NCBI RefSeq assembly: GCF_008087625.1
Contig: NZ_CP042997.1
Coordinates: 6,262,001 to 6,326,000 of the forward strand
Length of the DNA: 64,000 bases
Direction: 5' to 3'
DNA from: Aquisphaera giovannonii
GTDB lineage: Bacteria > Planctomycetota > Planctomycetia > Isosphaerales > Isosphaeraceae
Below, one piece after another: positions 62,981 to 64,000 of the stretch (position 1 is the stretch's first letter; each line of letters starts with the position of its first letter). The notes beneath the pieces are model-generated. The model did no database searches. It was not told the DNA's origin and worked only from the letters and a program-made list of their open reading frames with translations. A program made the position numbers and the translations under genes.

Positions 62981-64000
62981 TCATGACGACTCGCCCTCGG
63001 AGACCCGCACGACGATCGGCTCGCCTCCGCCCCCGCCTTCGCCCGCGGCCGGGGGAGGGAGCGGGGGGAGGTCCCAGTCGAGGCCCATCTCGGCCAGGTG
63101 GCGGCGGAGCCGACGCAGGTCCCAGATGGCGACGGCGCGGCCGTCGGTCGCCACCGCGAGCCGGCCGCCGTCGGGGGCGAAGCAGAGGGCGTGGACGCCC
63201 TCCGGCTCGGGGCTCTCCAGGGCGGCGACGGCCCGGCCCGTGGCGGCGTCCACCAGCCGGACCATGTCGGAGGTCGGCGTGATCGCCGCCAGGCGGCCGT
63301 CGGCGGCGAAGGCGACGGGCCCCGGCCGCTCGTGCAGGCGGCCCCGGTCGGACGTCCAGAGGAGCTGCCAGGTCCCGGCCCGCCAGCAGCGGTAGTCCGC
63401 CTGGAGGCCGGTGATGAGCGACCCGCCGTCGGGGCTGAACGCGAGCCGGACGCCGGACGCCCCCTCCACGCCGCCGGGGAGCGTCGTCACGAGCCGGCCG
63501 GTCTCCCGCTCGCGGATCCGGATCCCGGGCTCGCCCCGGCCGCCGAGGGCGATCCAGCGCGCGTCGGGGCTCAGCGCCACCGCGTCGACCCCGGGCCGGT
63601 CCGGGATCGGACGGCAGTCATCGGGCCGTCCCAGCTCCAGCACGATGGCCGGCTGGCGAGGGCGATGGGCGGCCGTCAGCCAGGACCCAGCGAGGCTCAG
63701 GCAGGCGAAGGGGGTGTCGGATCGGTCGGCCGGCCTCGGGACCTCGACCGGCGGGCCGAGCCGGATCGCTGCCGCGGTGCCCTCGGATTCGGGGCGGATC
63801 GGCCAGATCTTCAGGCCGGGGGCCCCGTCGGTGATCAGGCTGCGGCCCCGCTCGTCGAACAGGACGGCCCCGCTCCCGGCCAGTGGCAGGTGGGCGACCT
63901 CCCGGGACGTCGCGAGGTCCCAGAGGCGGACGCCCTCGTTCCCGGCCGTCGCCAGGAGGCGGCCTTCGGGGTCCACATCGACCCCCAGGACGCGGGCCGG
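62981..64000 (-). CDS. WD40 repeat protein, C-terminal part (cut by window edge)
   Basis: The frame runs off the right edge, so only the last 339 codons are seen. The repeats follow the WD40 pattern (GRLLATAGNEGVRLWDLATS, ALCFAPDGGRLAVATDGRAV, AIWDLRRLRRHLAEMGLDWD), about six blades. The C-terminal signature WDL.....L..MGLDW resembles the end of the WD40 kinase at 4517-8713, so this is likely also the tail of a kinase/WD40 protein (inference). It ends 96 bp before the redoxin-fusion start on the same strand. Confidence 0.8.
   Translation of the reverse strand, partial: PARVLGVDVDPEGRLLATAGNEGVRLWDLATSREVAHLPLAGSGAVLFDERGRSLITDGAPGLKIWPIRPESEGTAAAIRLGPPVEVPRPADRSDTPFACLSLAGSWLTAAHRPRQPAIVLELGRPDDCRPIPDRPGVDAVALSPDARWIALGGRGEPGIRIRERETGRLVTTLPGGVEGASGVRLAFSPDGGSLITGLQADYRCWRAGTWQLLWTSDRGRLHERPGPVAFAADGRLAAITPTSDMVRLVDAATGRAVAALESPEPEGVHALCFAPDGGRLAVATDGRAVAIWDLRRLRRHLAEMGLDWDLPPLPPPAAGEGGGGGEPIVVRVSEGESS

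Overview
The window reads as chromosomal DNA of a very GC-rich planctomycete, most likely of the family Isosphaeraceae (inference). The lineage markers are two Hanks-type kinases (one with a WD40 tail), an ECF sigma factor overlapping the WD40 kinase gene, a VPEP sorting tail, an N-terminal LEDRRLLS surface-protein motif, a TIGR03067-type small secreted protein, and a fusion of redoxin, cytochrome and monooxygenase-like domains. No rRNA, tRNA, prophage or insertion sequence was recognised. Housekeeping genes (priA, nadD, trpS, topA, der, ald, mtnA) are scattered among lineage-specific genes.

Layout. 1-4.5 kb: a secreted-protein gene cut by the window edge, a divergent GntR/FCD regulator with a perfect TGGT-ACCA palindrome between them, then secreted GH127 and GH16 glycosidases (polysaccharide use). 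4.5-10.3 kb: the sigma factor and WD40 kinase, then a PEP-CTERM protein with its own terminator and leader hairpin. 10.7-16 kb: priA, nadD, an SDR and trpS, with a 30-bp perfect inverted repeat before trpS. 16-24 kb: a beta-helix surface protein, a small DUF1795-like protein, a TPR protein, and a kinase fused to a macro domain. 24-33.7 kb: topA, a PpiD/SurA-like protein, a 72-aa protein, a GT-B/DUF4912 plus degenerate GH57 pair, and two small membrane proteins. 33.9-43.3 kb: der, a Tat-exported TIM-barrel protein, DUF952, two lineage-specific proteins, ald, a His/acid-rich protein, mtnA and a Dabb protein, with non-coding repeat-bearing stretches between.

44.8-52.8 kb is the most interesting block. 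A tightly coupled minus-strand operon runs degenerate ketosynthase, complete ketosynthase, SDR, FtsX-type permease, ABC ATPase, membrane-fusion protein. Divergent from it is an alpha-oxoamine synthase (serine palmitoyltransferase/BioF fold), and beyond that a stand-alone acyl carrier protein. Together they could build an acyl chain on the ACP, condense it with an amino acid, reduce the ketone and export the product: a candidate amino-lipid (sphingoid-like or capnine-like) synthesis and export locus. The product is inferred.

53-64 kb: a TIGR03067 protein, a 1321-aa membrane protein of unknown function, a second MacB/LolCDE-like ABC transporter, a four-unit tandem palindromic repeat, the redoxin/cytochrome/PHM/CBM48-like fusion, and a WD40 protein cut by the right edge. 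Palindromic repeats of several unrelated families lie at convergent gene ends, as if used as bidirectional terminators or as sites tolerant of repeat insertion.
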